9,008 bases of DNA, taken from assembly GCA_900546455.1 (NCBI GenBank), contig URCS01000072.1, positions 1 to 9,008 on the forward strand, in the 5' to 3' direction. The stretch comes from an uncultured Collinsella sp. (GTDB lineage Bacteria > Actinomycetota > Coriobacteriia > Coriobacteriales > Coriobacteriaceae). Position numbers and translations under genes: made by a program. Below the pieces are notes generated by a model, which worked only from the letters and a program-made list of their open reading frames with translations, searched no databases and had not been told where the DNA came from. Positions within the stretch are counted from its first letter, which is position 1. Every line of letters starts with the position of its first letter. Positions 1-5,404 of the stretch are shown one piece after another.

Positions 1-777
1 GGGGCCGCGTGCGTCTGCGCCACGTGCACGAGTGCCGCGCGCGATGCGTCCAACGCCGCGCTGCTGCTGGACGGTCTGCGCGATCTGGGGCTCGAACCGC
101 AGGTGATTCCGGGCGAGGTCGAGGCGCGCCTGACGTTTTTTGGCGTGGCACACGACTTTGCTGGCGAGCGCATTATTGTCGCGGATTCGGGCGGCGGGTC
201 CACGGAACTCGCGACGGGTGTCTATGCGCCGGAGCGCGGGGTCTTTGCGCTGGAGGGAACGCGCTCGCTGGACATTGGCTGCCGCCGCGTGACCGAGCGG
301 TTTTTCTCTGCGCTGCCGCCGTCGACGAACGAGTTTGCGGCTGCCGCCGCGTGGGCAGGCGAGCAGTTTGCGGGCTACTTTAAGAGCTTGCCTGTCGATT
401 TTGAGCGTGCCGAGCGCCTGGTCGCGGTGGGTGGCACGGTGACTACGCTGGTGGCTCTGGTCCACGAGCTGGAACCGTACGATTCGAGTTTTGTTCACCT
501 ACGCGAGCTTTCGATGGAGCAGATCTCGGCCGCCATCGATCGTATGTCTACGCTGGATGTGGAGGGTATCGCTGCGCTGCCGGGCGTGCAGCCCAAGCGC
601 GCGGGCGTGATTCTGGCCGGCGCCGTGGTGATTCGCGAGCTCATGCGAGCCGGCGGCTACAAGACGCTCACCGTAAGCGAGAGCAGCCTCCTCGCTGGCA
701 TGGTCGCCACCATCAACGAGGTTCTCGACGGCGCGACTCCCACCATCGCATGGACTCCCAGCCTCAGCGCCCTCTAA
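1..777 (+). CDS. Ppx/GppA family exopolyphosphatase / pppGpp phosphohydrolase, 3' part (5' end outside window)
   Basis: The frame is open from base 1 and ends at TAA 775-777, giving 258 residues of the C-terminal part of a protein that usually has about 300 or more. Visible family marks, numbered from the first codon: an ATxTSAxRDASN-like segment (about 8-18), the IPGEVEARL strand-loop (about 36-44), the phosphate-binding DSGGGSTEL loop starting at Asp62, VAVGGTVTTL further on, then GVQPKRAGVILAG and VSESSLLAGM near the end. These are typical of the actin-like ATPase fold of Ppx/GppA enzymes, cytoplasmic hydrolases of polyphosphate or of the stringent-response nucleotide pppGpp. The sequence does not decide between these substrates. 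A later ATT/ATG start in this frame would cut off conserved sequence, so the gene must begin left of the window. It is convergent with the ATPase gene beyond the repeats at 781-889. Confidence 0.93.
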   Translation, partial: GAACVCATCTSAARDASNAALLLDGLRDLGLEPQVIPGEVEARLTFFGVAHDFAGERIIVADSGGGSTELATGVYAPERGVFALEGTRSLDIGCRRVTERFFSALPPSTNEFAAAAAWAGEQFAGYFKSLPVDFERAERLVAVGGTVTTLVALVHELEPYDSSFVHLRELSMEQISAAIDRMSTLDVEGIAALPGVQPKRAGVILAGAVVIRELMRAGGYKTLTVSESSLLAGMVATINEVLDGATPTIAWTPSLSAL

Positions 778-780
778 ATA

Positions 781-847
781 AGTTGCGGTGAAATACGGAC
801 TAAAATCGCCCTTTCGGGCGCCAAACAGTCCCTATTCCACCGCAACT
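781..847. repeat. Large inverted repeat with nested hairpin (REP/MITE-like)
   Basis: Arms 781-801 and 827-847 are 21 bases each and complementary at 19 positions; the outer 10 bp (AGTTGCGGTG / CACCGCAACT) pair perfectly. The 25-base loop contains a second perfect hairpin, CGCCC-TTTC-GGGCG at 807-820. The element lies in the convergent gap between the phosphatase and ATPase stop codons. This length and symmetry suit a palindromic dispersed repeat better than a simple terminator. Whether it recurs elsewhere in the genome cannot be seen here. Confidence 0.75.
802..820 (-). terminator. Possible intrinsic terminator for the ATPase gene
   Basis: Read on the - strand, the CGCCC-GAAA-GGGCG hairpin (807-820) is followed by ATTTTA, a short U-run. 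It lies about 75 bases after the ATPase stop codon. The U-tract is weak and the hairpin sits inside a larger inverted repeat, so termination is plausible but not certain. Confidence 0.4.
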
Positions 848-861
848 CAACAGCCGGCACC

Positions 862-889
862 TGGGGACAGTCCTTGCGGGGCGTCCCCA
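862..889. repeat. Second palindromic unit, TGGGGAC...GTCCCCA
   Basis: A perfect 7-bp stem (862-868 with 883-889) encloses 14 bases and contains the small odd palindrome GGACAGTCC. It begins 15 bases after the larger inverted repeat and ends 7 bases before the ATPase stop codon. GGGGACAG-type palindromes resemble REP sequences mobilised by REP-associated tyrosine transposases (RAYT); that resemblance is from memory. No transposase gene is present in the window. Confidence 0.55.
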
Positions 890-895
890 CAGCGC

Positions 896-2197
896 CTATG
901 CCAGCTTGTCGATTTGCCCAATCTCCCAAAGCGGAATATTGACGAGCATGCCCTCGTCTCTATATGCCGCCAGGGAGCTCCTCACGCAACGCTCGAGCTT
1001 GAATTTTTCGCAGGCTATTTTCAGACTCTTCGCTTTAAGGTTCTCTGCCGCCTTGACCTCAAGCGGAAGCACGGTTCCCGCATGGTCGATGGCAAAGTCG
1101 GTTTCGGCATTGCCAGAGGTAGAGGACCAATACGCGGGAGTTTTGTCCTGGAGCAAAAGCTCCTGCGCGACGTATTGTTCGGTCAGCGAACCTTTGAACT
1201 CGGTAAAAACAGCGGATCCGTTAAGAACGATGGCCGGAGAGAGACCGGAGAGCGCTCCGAGGATGCCGGTGTCGATGCAGAACAGTTTGAAGCCCGAGAG
1301 GTCTTCGTAGCTCGAGAGCGGCGCCTTTAGAGCGGAAACACGTGGCACCTTATGAACGATTCCGTAGTCCGTGAGCCACTGGAGGCTTTCCTCGAAATCG
1401 CGTGCGCGCGCTCCGGGGCGAAGGGCGCCATAGACAAACTTCTTGTTCTCTTTGGCAAGCTGGCCGGGAAGGGATTTCCAAACCAACCTCATGCGCTCGA
1501 TGATGCGGGCGGGTGCATGTTTGCCAAAATCGGATTCGTAAGCCTCGATGATTTGCTGCTGAAGCCTTCGGGCTTCGATGAAGTCGCGTGTCTCGGCGAA
1601 AGCGGAGACAACTTCGGGCATACCGCCGACAACAAGGTATTTCTTGAGCAAGTGTTCGAGCTTTTCGGTAACGTTTGCTAGAAGGTTCATGTCTGCGGCA
1701 AGGATGGCGTCGGCGAGCGGGTCGCCGTCGACGGCACGAACGAACTCGGCGAACCCCATGGGACGCATGGTGAGCTGGTCGATTTTGCCGACGGGAAATG
1801 ACTCATTTTCGCGTCGGAGCGCGAGGCCCATATAGGAACCGGCTGCTACGATGTGGTATTCGGGTGCAAGCTCGTTGAAGTACTTGAGCGAGGTGATCCC
1901 GCGCGGGGCCTCTTGGATCTCGTCGAAGATGATGAGCGTGTCTGCTGGCGTTACAGTTTGGCCACGTAGGAGTTCTATCTGGGAGATGATGCGCTTGGGG
2001 TCGAGGTCCCCATCGAACAGCGAGCGTGTGCTCGGCTCGAGCATAAAGTCAAAACGAATGACGTTTCGATACTGCTGGCTTGCGAATTCGTTAAGAAGCC
2101 AAGTCTTTCCTGTCTGGCGGGCTCCCTTAAGCAAGAGAGGTTTGCGATTCGTCCTTGATTTCCAAGCGATAAGTTCGCTCATAAGCTGTCGCTGCAT
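896..2197 (-). CDS. AAA_14 / DUF4143 family ATP-binding protein with PD-(D/E)XK-like C-terminus
   Basis: A 433-residue protein of the bacterial AAA_14-DUF4143 ATPase family, of largely unknown role. Walker A is GARQTGKT (25-32), Walker B LIIFDE (88-93, Asp92/Glu93), and a sensor-like VAAGS stretch lies at 117-121. The middle region (about 220-315) has the DUF4143 pattern, including KHAPARI and FCIDTGILG. The C-terminal part keeps ETDF (Asp367) and PLEVKA (Glu380, Lys382), the spacing expected of a PD-(D/E)XK nuclease-like fold. I chose ATG at 2197: GGGAGG lies just upstream (4-base gap), and a TTG four codons earlier would overlap that Shine-Dalgarno site. The gene is monocistronic, with its own promoter preceded by tandem repeats. 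By eye it is poorer in GC than its neighbours and lies between repeats and a tRNA gene, suggesting accessory DNA. Nuclease activity is not demonstrated. Confidence 0.9.
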   Translation of the reverse strand: MQRQLMSELIAWKSRTNRKPLLLKGARQTGKTWLLNEFASQQYRNVIRFDFMLEPSTRSLFDGDLDPKRIISQIELLRGQTVTPADTLIIFDEIQEAPRGITSLKYFNELAPEYHIVAAGSYMGLALRRENESFPVGKIDQLTMRPMGFAEFVRAVDGDPLADAILAADMNLLANVTEKLEHLLKKYLVVGGMPEVVSAFAETRDFIEARRLQQQIIEAYESDFGKHAPARIIERMRLVWKSLPGQLAKENKKFVYGALRPGARARDFEESLQWLTDYGIVHKVPRVSALKAPLSSYEDLSGFKLFCIDTGILGALSGLSPAIVLNGSAVFTEFKGSLTEQYVAQELLLQDKTPAYWSSTSGNAETDFAIDHAGTVLPLEVKAAENLKAKSLKIACEKFKLERCVRSSLAAYRDEGMLVNIPLWEIGQIDKLA

Positions 2198-2220
2198 ATT
2201 GCCTCCCAACCCTCTCGGTT

Positions 2221-2253
2221 AGTATAAGGCCATTTGGGTGTTTCCATCGGAAA
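2221..2253 (-). promoter_or_regulatory. Promoter of the ATPase gene
   Basis: TATACT (- strand, 2221-2226) is a five-of-six match to the -10 hexamer, placed so that transcription would start roughly 18 bases before the ATG. No good -35 hexamer is seen at 16-18 bp. Instead, the nearest copy of the TTTCC-ATC-GGAAA dyad (2241-2253) occupies the -35 region. This fits a promoter controlled by a protein bound to the dyad, as activator or repressor. Confidence 0.55.
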
Positions 2254-2324
2254 ATGTGCGAGACAACCACGTTTTTCCATCGGAAAATGTGCGAGACAAC
2301 CACGTTTTTCCATCGGAAAATGTG
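2241..2324. repeat. Three tandem 33-bp repeats, each with a TTTTCC-ATC-GGAAAA dyad
   Basis: Units start at 2242, 2275 and 2308, exactly 33 bp apart. Two are full length; the third is cut after 17 bp. Within the shared bases I see no mismatch. Each carries a perfect dyad: TTTTCC-N3-GGAAAA at 2273-2287 and 2306-2320, and the one-base-shorter version at 2241-2253. A second, looser GTG...CAC symmetry lies between the dyads. The spacing is near three helical turns, so bound proteins would sit on about the same face. The array lies immediately upstream of the ATPase -10 box. An 11-residue repeat read through it is a consequence of 33 being a multiple of three, not evidence of coding. Confidence 0.9.
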
Positions 2325-2405
2325 GTAGGAAACTCATTGGGTGGGCGGAAAAAGTAGTCAAAAAAGCCCCGTCCCAAATGAGCTGCTCTGCAGTTGACGG
2401 CGTCC

Positions 2406-2444
2406 AAAAGAAACGAGCCCGCATCCCTGGGGAACACGGGCTCG
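2406..2444 (-). terminator. Intrinsic terminator after tRNA-Leu
   Basis: On the - strand the stem CGAGCCCG / CGGGCTCG (2437-2444 with 2414-2421, 8 bp) is followed by TTTCTTTT (2413-2406). It begins 12 bases beyond the tRNA 3' end. It should end the tRNA transcript before the ATPase promoter. Confidence 0.85.
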
Positions 2445-2456
2445 CAAGCAATCATA

Positions 2457-2541
2457 TGGTAGGGGCGGTGGGACTCGAACCCACAATCCTTGCGGCGAGA
2501 GATTTTAAGTCTCCTGCGTATGCCAATTCCGCCACGCCCCC
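2457..2541 (-). tRNA. tRNA-Leu (anticodon UAA)
   Basis: An 85-nt class II tRNA with encoded CCA end. The acceptor stem pairs GGGGGCG with CGCCCCT, with a G-U wobble at the first pair. The D arm is GCGG-AATTGGCATA-CGC. The anticodon stem GGAGA / TCTCT holds loop CTTAAAA, giving anticodon UAA (complement of 2505-2507), which reads UUA leucine codons. A long variable arm follows, then the T arm GTGGG-TTCGAGT-CCCAC, discriminator A and CCA. It lies 31 bp after the stop codon of the upstream membrane-protein gene on the same strand and has no clear promoter of its own in that gap. Confidence 0.95.
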
Positions 2542-2545
2542 GTGA

Positions 2546-2566
2546 GACTAGAAGTCTAGCACAAGC
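2546..2566 (-). other. Small hairpin between membrane-protein gene and tRNA-Leu
   Basis: The - strand carries AGACT-TCT-AGTCT, with flanking GTG and CAC able to extend the stem across a two-base bulge. There is no U-tract, so it is not an obvious terminator. It could be a processing structure if the gene and tRNA are co-transcribed. Confidence 0.35.
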
Positions 2567-2572
2567 CGTCCG

Positions 2573-3196
2573 TTACGCGTTGACGGCCATCGAGTGTTGG
2601 CCCGACTTCTCCAGGAACTCCTGGAACTTGGCTTCGTCGCCCTTGTTCTGGTACTGCAGGGCCAGCAGGTACTCCAAGCGGCAGCGCTTGACCGGGTCGT
2701 CGCCGACATCCTCGAGCATGCGCTCCAGCTCGGGAATGTCGTTGTGGCGCTTGAGGATCATCGTGTCGTACATCAGCTGGCACTCGTGCGCAACTGCCTC
2801 GGCCTGACCGCCCTCAAAGCCCTTGATCTCGTGCAGCAACTCCTTGGACTTTTTGCGGTCCTCCTGGCCAACATAGTAGTTAAAGGCTTTGATCACCAGG
2901 TCGACGCGCTGCATCTTGGGGAGGTTGAGCCCCAGCAGCAGGTCGAACATCTCGCTGGCACGCTCGTGGTCCTCGCGCAGCAGATAGGAGTTCAGGCGCA
3001 GGTAGTCGCGGTTGTAGCGTGGGTACAGCATGCTGGTGAGTTTGCCGTCGAGCAAACGATCGAACTCGTCCCACTGCTTGGCAGCCATAAGCTGCTGCAG
3101 ACGCTTGAACGTGGTGCGTTTTTTGACGCTAAAGAACACCGATACGGCGATGCAGATGATAACGACGGCGGTCCAGAGTGTGCGGGAATCGGGCAT
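2573..3196 (-). CDS. Membrane-anchored helical-repeat (TPR-like) protein of unknown function
   Basis: A 207-residue protein that I do not recognise as a named family. Residues 7-23 form one hydrophobic helix (TAVVIICIAVSVFF), followed by the basic stretch KKRTTFKRL, suggesting an N-terminal membrane anchor with the remainder in the cytoplasm. Residues 30-200 are predicted helical, with repeated paired-helix character: QWDEFDRLL, RASEMFDLLLGL, KKSKELLHEI, and DPVKRCRLEYLLALQYQNKGDEAKFQEFL, the last close to a TPR. This suggests a protein-interaction scaffold. ATG 3196 is supported by AAGGA seven bases upstream and a perfect TATAAT further up. No enzyme motif is visible. The gene reads directly into tRNA-Leu. 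The function is unknown. Confidence 0.8.
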   Translation of the reverse strand: MPDSRTLWTAVVIICIAVSVFFSVKKRTTFKRLQQLMAAKQWDEFDRLLDGKLTSMLYPRYNRDYLRLNSYLLREDHERASEMFDLLLGLNLPKMQRVDLVIKAFNYYVGQEDRKKSKELLHEIKGFEGGQAEAVAHECQLMYDTMILKRHNDIPELERMLEDVGDDPVKRCRLEYLLALQYQNKGDEAKFQEFLEKSGQHSMAVNA

Positions 3197-3209
3197 ATTG
3201 GGGTCCTTA

Positions 3210-3228
3210 GTCGCTCATAAAGCGAGCG
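3210..3228 (-). other. Leader hairpin before the TPR-like gene
   Basis: CGCTC-GCTTTAT-GAGCG forms a 5-bp stem in the short 5' leader, ending a few bases before the AAGGA ribosome site. It could modulate translation; nothing more can be said from sequence. Confidence 0.3.
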
Positions 3229-3251
3229 GTATGACAACACGTACTAGATGT

Positions 3252-3257
3252 ATTATA
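3252..3257 (-). promoter_or_regulatory. -10 box of the TPR-like gene / tRNA-Leu unit
   Basis: A perfect TATAAT on the - strand, about 55 bases before the ATG at 3196. No convincing -35 hexamer is present at 16-18 bp. It probably drives the membrane-protein gene and possibly the tRNA as well. Confidence 0.55.
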
Positions 3258-3296
3258 CGCAGCGCGCAAGCAAACTGGCATAAAAGCTCATCGAGG

Positions 3297-3325
3297 CTGA
3301 GTGCCATCGCTCGCTGCGGTACACT
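3297..3325 (+). promoter_or_regulatory. Weak candidate promoter for the PTS IIB unit
   Basis: CTGAGT (3297-3302), a 17-bp spacer and TACACT (3320-3325) are the best -35/-10 pair I find before the PTS IIB gene. The -35 half matches poorly, so this is tentative. Confidence 0.3.
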
Positions 3326-3359
3326 TACCTAAAGTAAACCATGAAGGGAGATATTACCT

Positions 3360-3647
3360 ATGAAGAAGATCGTTTTGGCTTGCGGTGCTGGCGCTGCTAC
3401 TTCCACGCTCGTTGCCCAGAAGGTCGCTACTCTGCTCGACGCCAACGGTTATGCCGACAAGTACGAGATCGTGCAGTGCGCCATCTCCGAGGCCAAGGAT
3501 TACTGCGACGAGGGCGCTGACCTGCTGATCGCCACCACCGTTGCCCCCGAGGGCCTCACCTGCCCGTACGTGAGCGGCGTGCCCTTCATGACCGGCATGA
3601 ACCGCGTTGCTGCCGAGAAGGCCGTTCTCGACGTCATGGCTCAGTAG
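3360..3647 (+). CDS. PTS IIB subunit, galactitol (GatB/SgcB) type
   Basis: A 95-residue cytoplasmic phosphotransferase component. The N-terminal LACGAGAATST loop places the expected phospho-cysteine at Cys8, right after the first strand of the Rossmann-like IIB fold; the ACGxGxATST form is that of the galactitol family. IIB receives phosphate from IIA and passes it to sugar held by membrane IIC. The length is normal for a free IIB. ATG 3360 follows AAGGGAG with nine bases between. Codon choice is strongly biased to C-ending and GCT/GTT codons, suggesting good expression. No IIA or IIC gene lies nearby; the only partner in the unit is the VOC protein 11 bases downstream. The transported sugar cannot be told from this piece. 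Confidence 0.88.
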   Translation: MKKIVLACGAGAATSTLVAQKVATLLDANGYADKYEIVQCAISEAKDYCDEGADLLIATTVAPEGLTCPYVSGVPFMTGMNRVAAEKAVLDVMAQ

Positions 3648-3658
3648 GCGCTGACTGC

Positions 3659-4033
3659 ATGAGTGAGCAGAACGCCAACCCGGTAGAGCTCTTTGGTATG
3701 CGCGTTGCCCATGTGGGCATTAACGCCACCGACCCGGCAGACGCCCTGGAGATCGCGGAGCTGTTCTCGACGATGATGGGCCTGCCCGTCATCGAGACCC
3801 CGGTTTCGTACTTCAACGATTCGCTGGTCGAGATCATGAAGCAGAACGGTCGTGGCACCAAGGGCCACGTCGGCTTTGCCGTTAACGACATCGATGCAGC
3901 TGAGAAGTGGTTTGCCGAGCGCGGGCTCGAGGTCAACGAAGAGTCGCGCGCGCTGCTGCCCGACGGTGGTACCAAGCTCGTGTACTTTAAGCGCGAGTTC
4001 GCCGGTTTCGCCGTGCACCTGTGCCGCGAGTAG
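3659..4033 (+). CDS. VOC (glyoxalase/dioxygenase fold) family protein
   Basis: A 124-residue protein with the two beta-alpha-beta-beta-beta modules of the vicinal oxygen chelate superfamily: MRVAHVGINATDP starts module one and KGHVGFAVNDIDAAEKWFAERGL module two. Candidate metal ligands are His18, Glu58, His70 and His120. The overall pattern, with EIMK, GHVGFAVNDI and FAGFAVHL, recalls the VOC domain joined to the C-terminus of some clostridial KDPG/KHG aldolases; that is from memory. Here it stands alone, with no aldolase domain. It starts at ATG 3659, 11 bases after the PTS IIB stop and without a strong Shine-Dalgarno site, so translation is probably coupled to the gene before. The shared transcript suggests a role in processing the imported sugar, but substrate and activity are unknown. 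Confidence 0.85.
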   Translation: MSEQNANPVELFGMRVAHVGINATDPADALEIAELFSTMMGLPVIETPVSYFNDSLVEIMKQNGRGTKGHVGFAVNDIDAAEKWFAERGLEVNEESRALLPDGGTKLVYFKREFAGFAVHLCRE

Positions 4034-4059
4034 CGCACAAGCTGCCATAGCTGGCAAAT

Positions 4060-4094
4060 AGGGATAGGGTCGCGTGGCCCTATCCCTTTATTTA
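4060..4094 (+). terminator. Strong intrinsic terminator after the VOC gene
   Basis: AGGGATAGGG (4060-4069) pairs perfectly over 10 bp with CCCTATCCCT (4078-4087) around an 8-base loop, followed by TTATTTAT. It lies between convergent genes. On the - strand the same stem is followed only by ATTTG, so termination of the histidine kinase transcript there would be weaker. Confidence 0.9.
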
Positions 4095-4108
4095 TGCCGA
4101 GGGGCTTC

Positions 4109-5404
4109 CTATCGTGGCAGGCGAATCGTAAAGCGGCTGCCGACCCCTTCGACCGAGGTCACACCGATGACGCCGCCGTGGCTGTCGACGATCCACTTGG
4201 CGATCGCAAGCCCCAGACCCGAACCCTGTGCGCCGGCATCGCGCGCGTTGTCGGCACGGTAGAACCGCTCGAACGCGTGAGCTGCGGATTCCTGGTTCAT
4301 GCCGATGCCCTCGTCCTCAACACTTATGTCGATCGTGCCCGCGCCCGCATCTGGCGTTATGCCAAATGTGACGGTCGTTCCCACATCCGAGTACTTGGCG
4401 GCGTTTTGCACGATCACGCGCAGAGCCTGCTTCACGAGCGCCACGTCGACGGGCGCGTCGCAGCGCGGGTCGCTGGCAAGCGCAGCGTCAGAAGCCAGCC
4501 GATACGTGTGCTCGGTATCGATCATCTGCGATTCTTCGCATACCTCGCTGACCAGTGCAGCCAAGTTGGTATGCGCGCGCCGCAGGACCGTGCGCCCGGC
4601 ATCGCCGCGTGCCAAAAACAGCAGCTGCTCCACAAGCTCTTGCATGTGCTCGCTTTCGGCTTTAAGGGACGCGATGGATTCCGCCAGCACGTCCGGGTCG
4701 TCCTTACCCCAGCGGTCGAGCATGTTCACGTAGCCCTGAATCACCGCGATGGGCGTGCGCAGCTCGTGGCTCGCGTCGTTGACAAAGCGCATCTGCTGCA
4801 GTTTGGCCTCTTGCATCTGGCGCAGCAGGCGGTTGAGTGCGACCTCGATGCTTGCCAGGTCGGCGTCGCCGGTGGTGACGCTCGGCGAGTCGACGCTTGC
4901 GCGCTCGATGGCCTGCTCCAGTGTTTCCATTTTGCCGCCGGCGAGTTGCATGCGGCCGAGTTCGTCCACGCGCAGGGCCAGATCGTTGAGCGGCGCCATG
5001 GTGCGGCGCACGCGGCGGGCGCCGCCGAGCATGTTGAGCACGCTGATGACCTGCCAACCCACAACGACAAGGTAGAGAGGCCATAGCGTGACGAGGTCCT
5101 GCGCGAGGGGGAAAGTCTTGGTGGTACGCGCAAGCTCGACGGTATAGGTGAGTGTTGTCAGGTCCCAGCCGCGCGCGGGCGTCAGCGTCATGCCGCGAAC
5201 GGTGGCGCTGGGGATCCATCCTGCGGTAAACGCGCCGTTGGGCAGCGTCTGGTTGTATCCATAGACAAGGATCGCCGCCACAATCACTACTAGCAGCAGG
5301 TCGAGCCAAACGTAGCTCATCAGGCGGCGCCACATATAGCTCCAGTTGATGGCGCGGGCGATGGAGGTGACGCGCTTGGCCTCGGCGTTACGCGCGGCAG
5401 ACAT
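4109..5404 (-). CDS. Sensor histidine kinase (two-component system)
   Basis: A 431-residue membrane sensor kinase. TM1 is about 31-49, a short extracytoplasmic loop about 50-104, and TM2 about 105-126. A HAMP-like linker and coiled helix (184-208) lead to the H box NDASHELRTP with His213 as phospho-acceptor. The catalytic domain has the N box QNAAKYS (Asn334), G1 DEGIGM (364-369), F box FERFYRAD, and G2 GSGLGLA (394-400). Together these form a complete HisKA-HATPase_c kinase that should phosphorylate the regulator encoded just upstream. The start is ATG 5404, which overlaps the regulator's last codons by 17 bases and indicates translational coupling; the frame stays open upstream only as a shadow over the regulator. 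The outer loop is small and carries no recognised sensor domain, so the signal is unknown. Confidence 0.93.
   Translation of the reverse strand: MSAARNAEAKRVTSIARAINWSYMWRRLMSYVWLDLLLVVIVAAILVYGYNQTLPNGAFTAGWIPSATVRGMTLTPARGWDLTTLTYTVELARTTKTFPLAQDLVTLWPLYLVVVGWQVISVLNMLGGARRVRRTMAPLNDLALRVDELGRMQLAGGKMETLEQAIERASVDSPSVTTGDADLASIEVALNRLLRQMQEAKLQQMRFVNDASHELRTPIAVIQGYVNMLDRWGKDDPDVLAESIASLKAESEHMQELVEQLLFLARGDAGRTVLRRAHTNLAALVSEVCEESQMIDTEHTYRLASDAALASDPRCDAPVDVALVKQALRVIVQNAAKYSDVGTTVTFGITPDAGAGTIDISVEDEGIGMNQESAAHAFERFYRADNARDAGAQGSGLGLAIAKWIVDSHGGVIGVTSVEGVGSRFTIRLPR

Noticed and set aside
2242..2324. CRISPR array
   Set aside because: The whole 33-bp unit repeats, with no unique spacers between short repeats, only three copies, and no cas genes nearby.
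2179..2451. Open frame through the tandem repeats encoding an 11-residue repeated peptide
   Set aside because: The periodic peptide follows from the 33-bp repeat length. The frame has no ribosome site, runs across the terminator, promoter and ATPase start, and reads in more than one frame and strand.
2457..2541. Integration site (att) at the tRNA-Leu 3' end for an element carrying the ATPase gene
   Set aside because: I see no copy of the tRNA 3' end near 780-895 and no integrase gene, so an att pair is not supported.
4094..5086. Long + strand open frame of 330 codons opposite the histidine kinase
   Set aside because: It is antisense to a clear kinase with all catalytic motifs; its composition is that of a GC-rich shadow frame.
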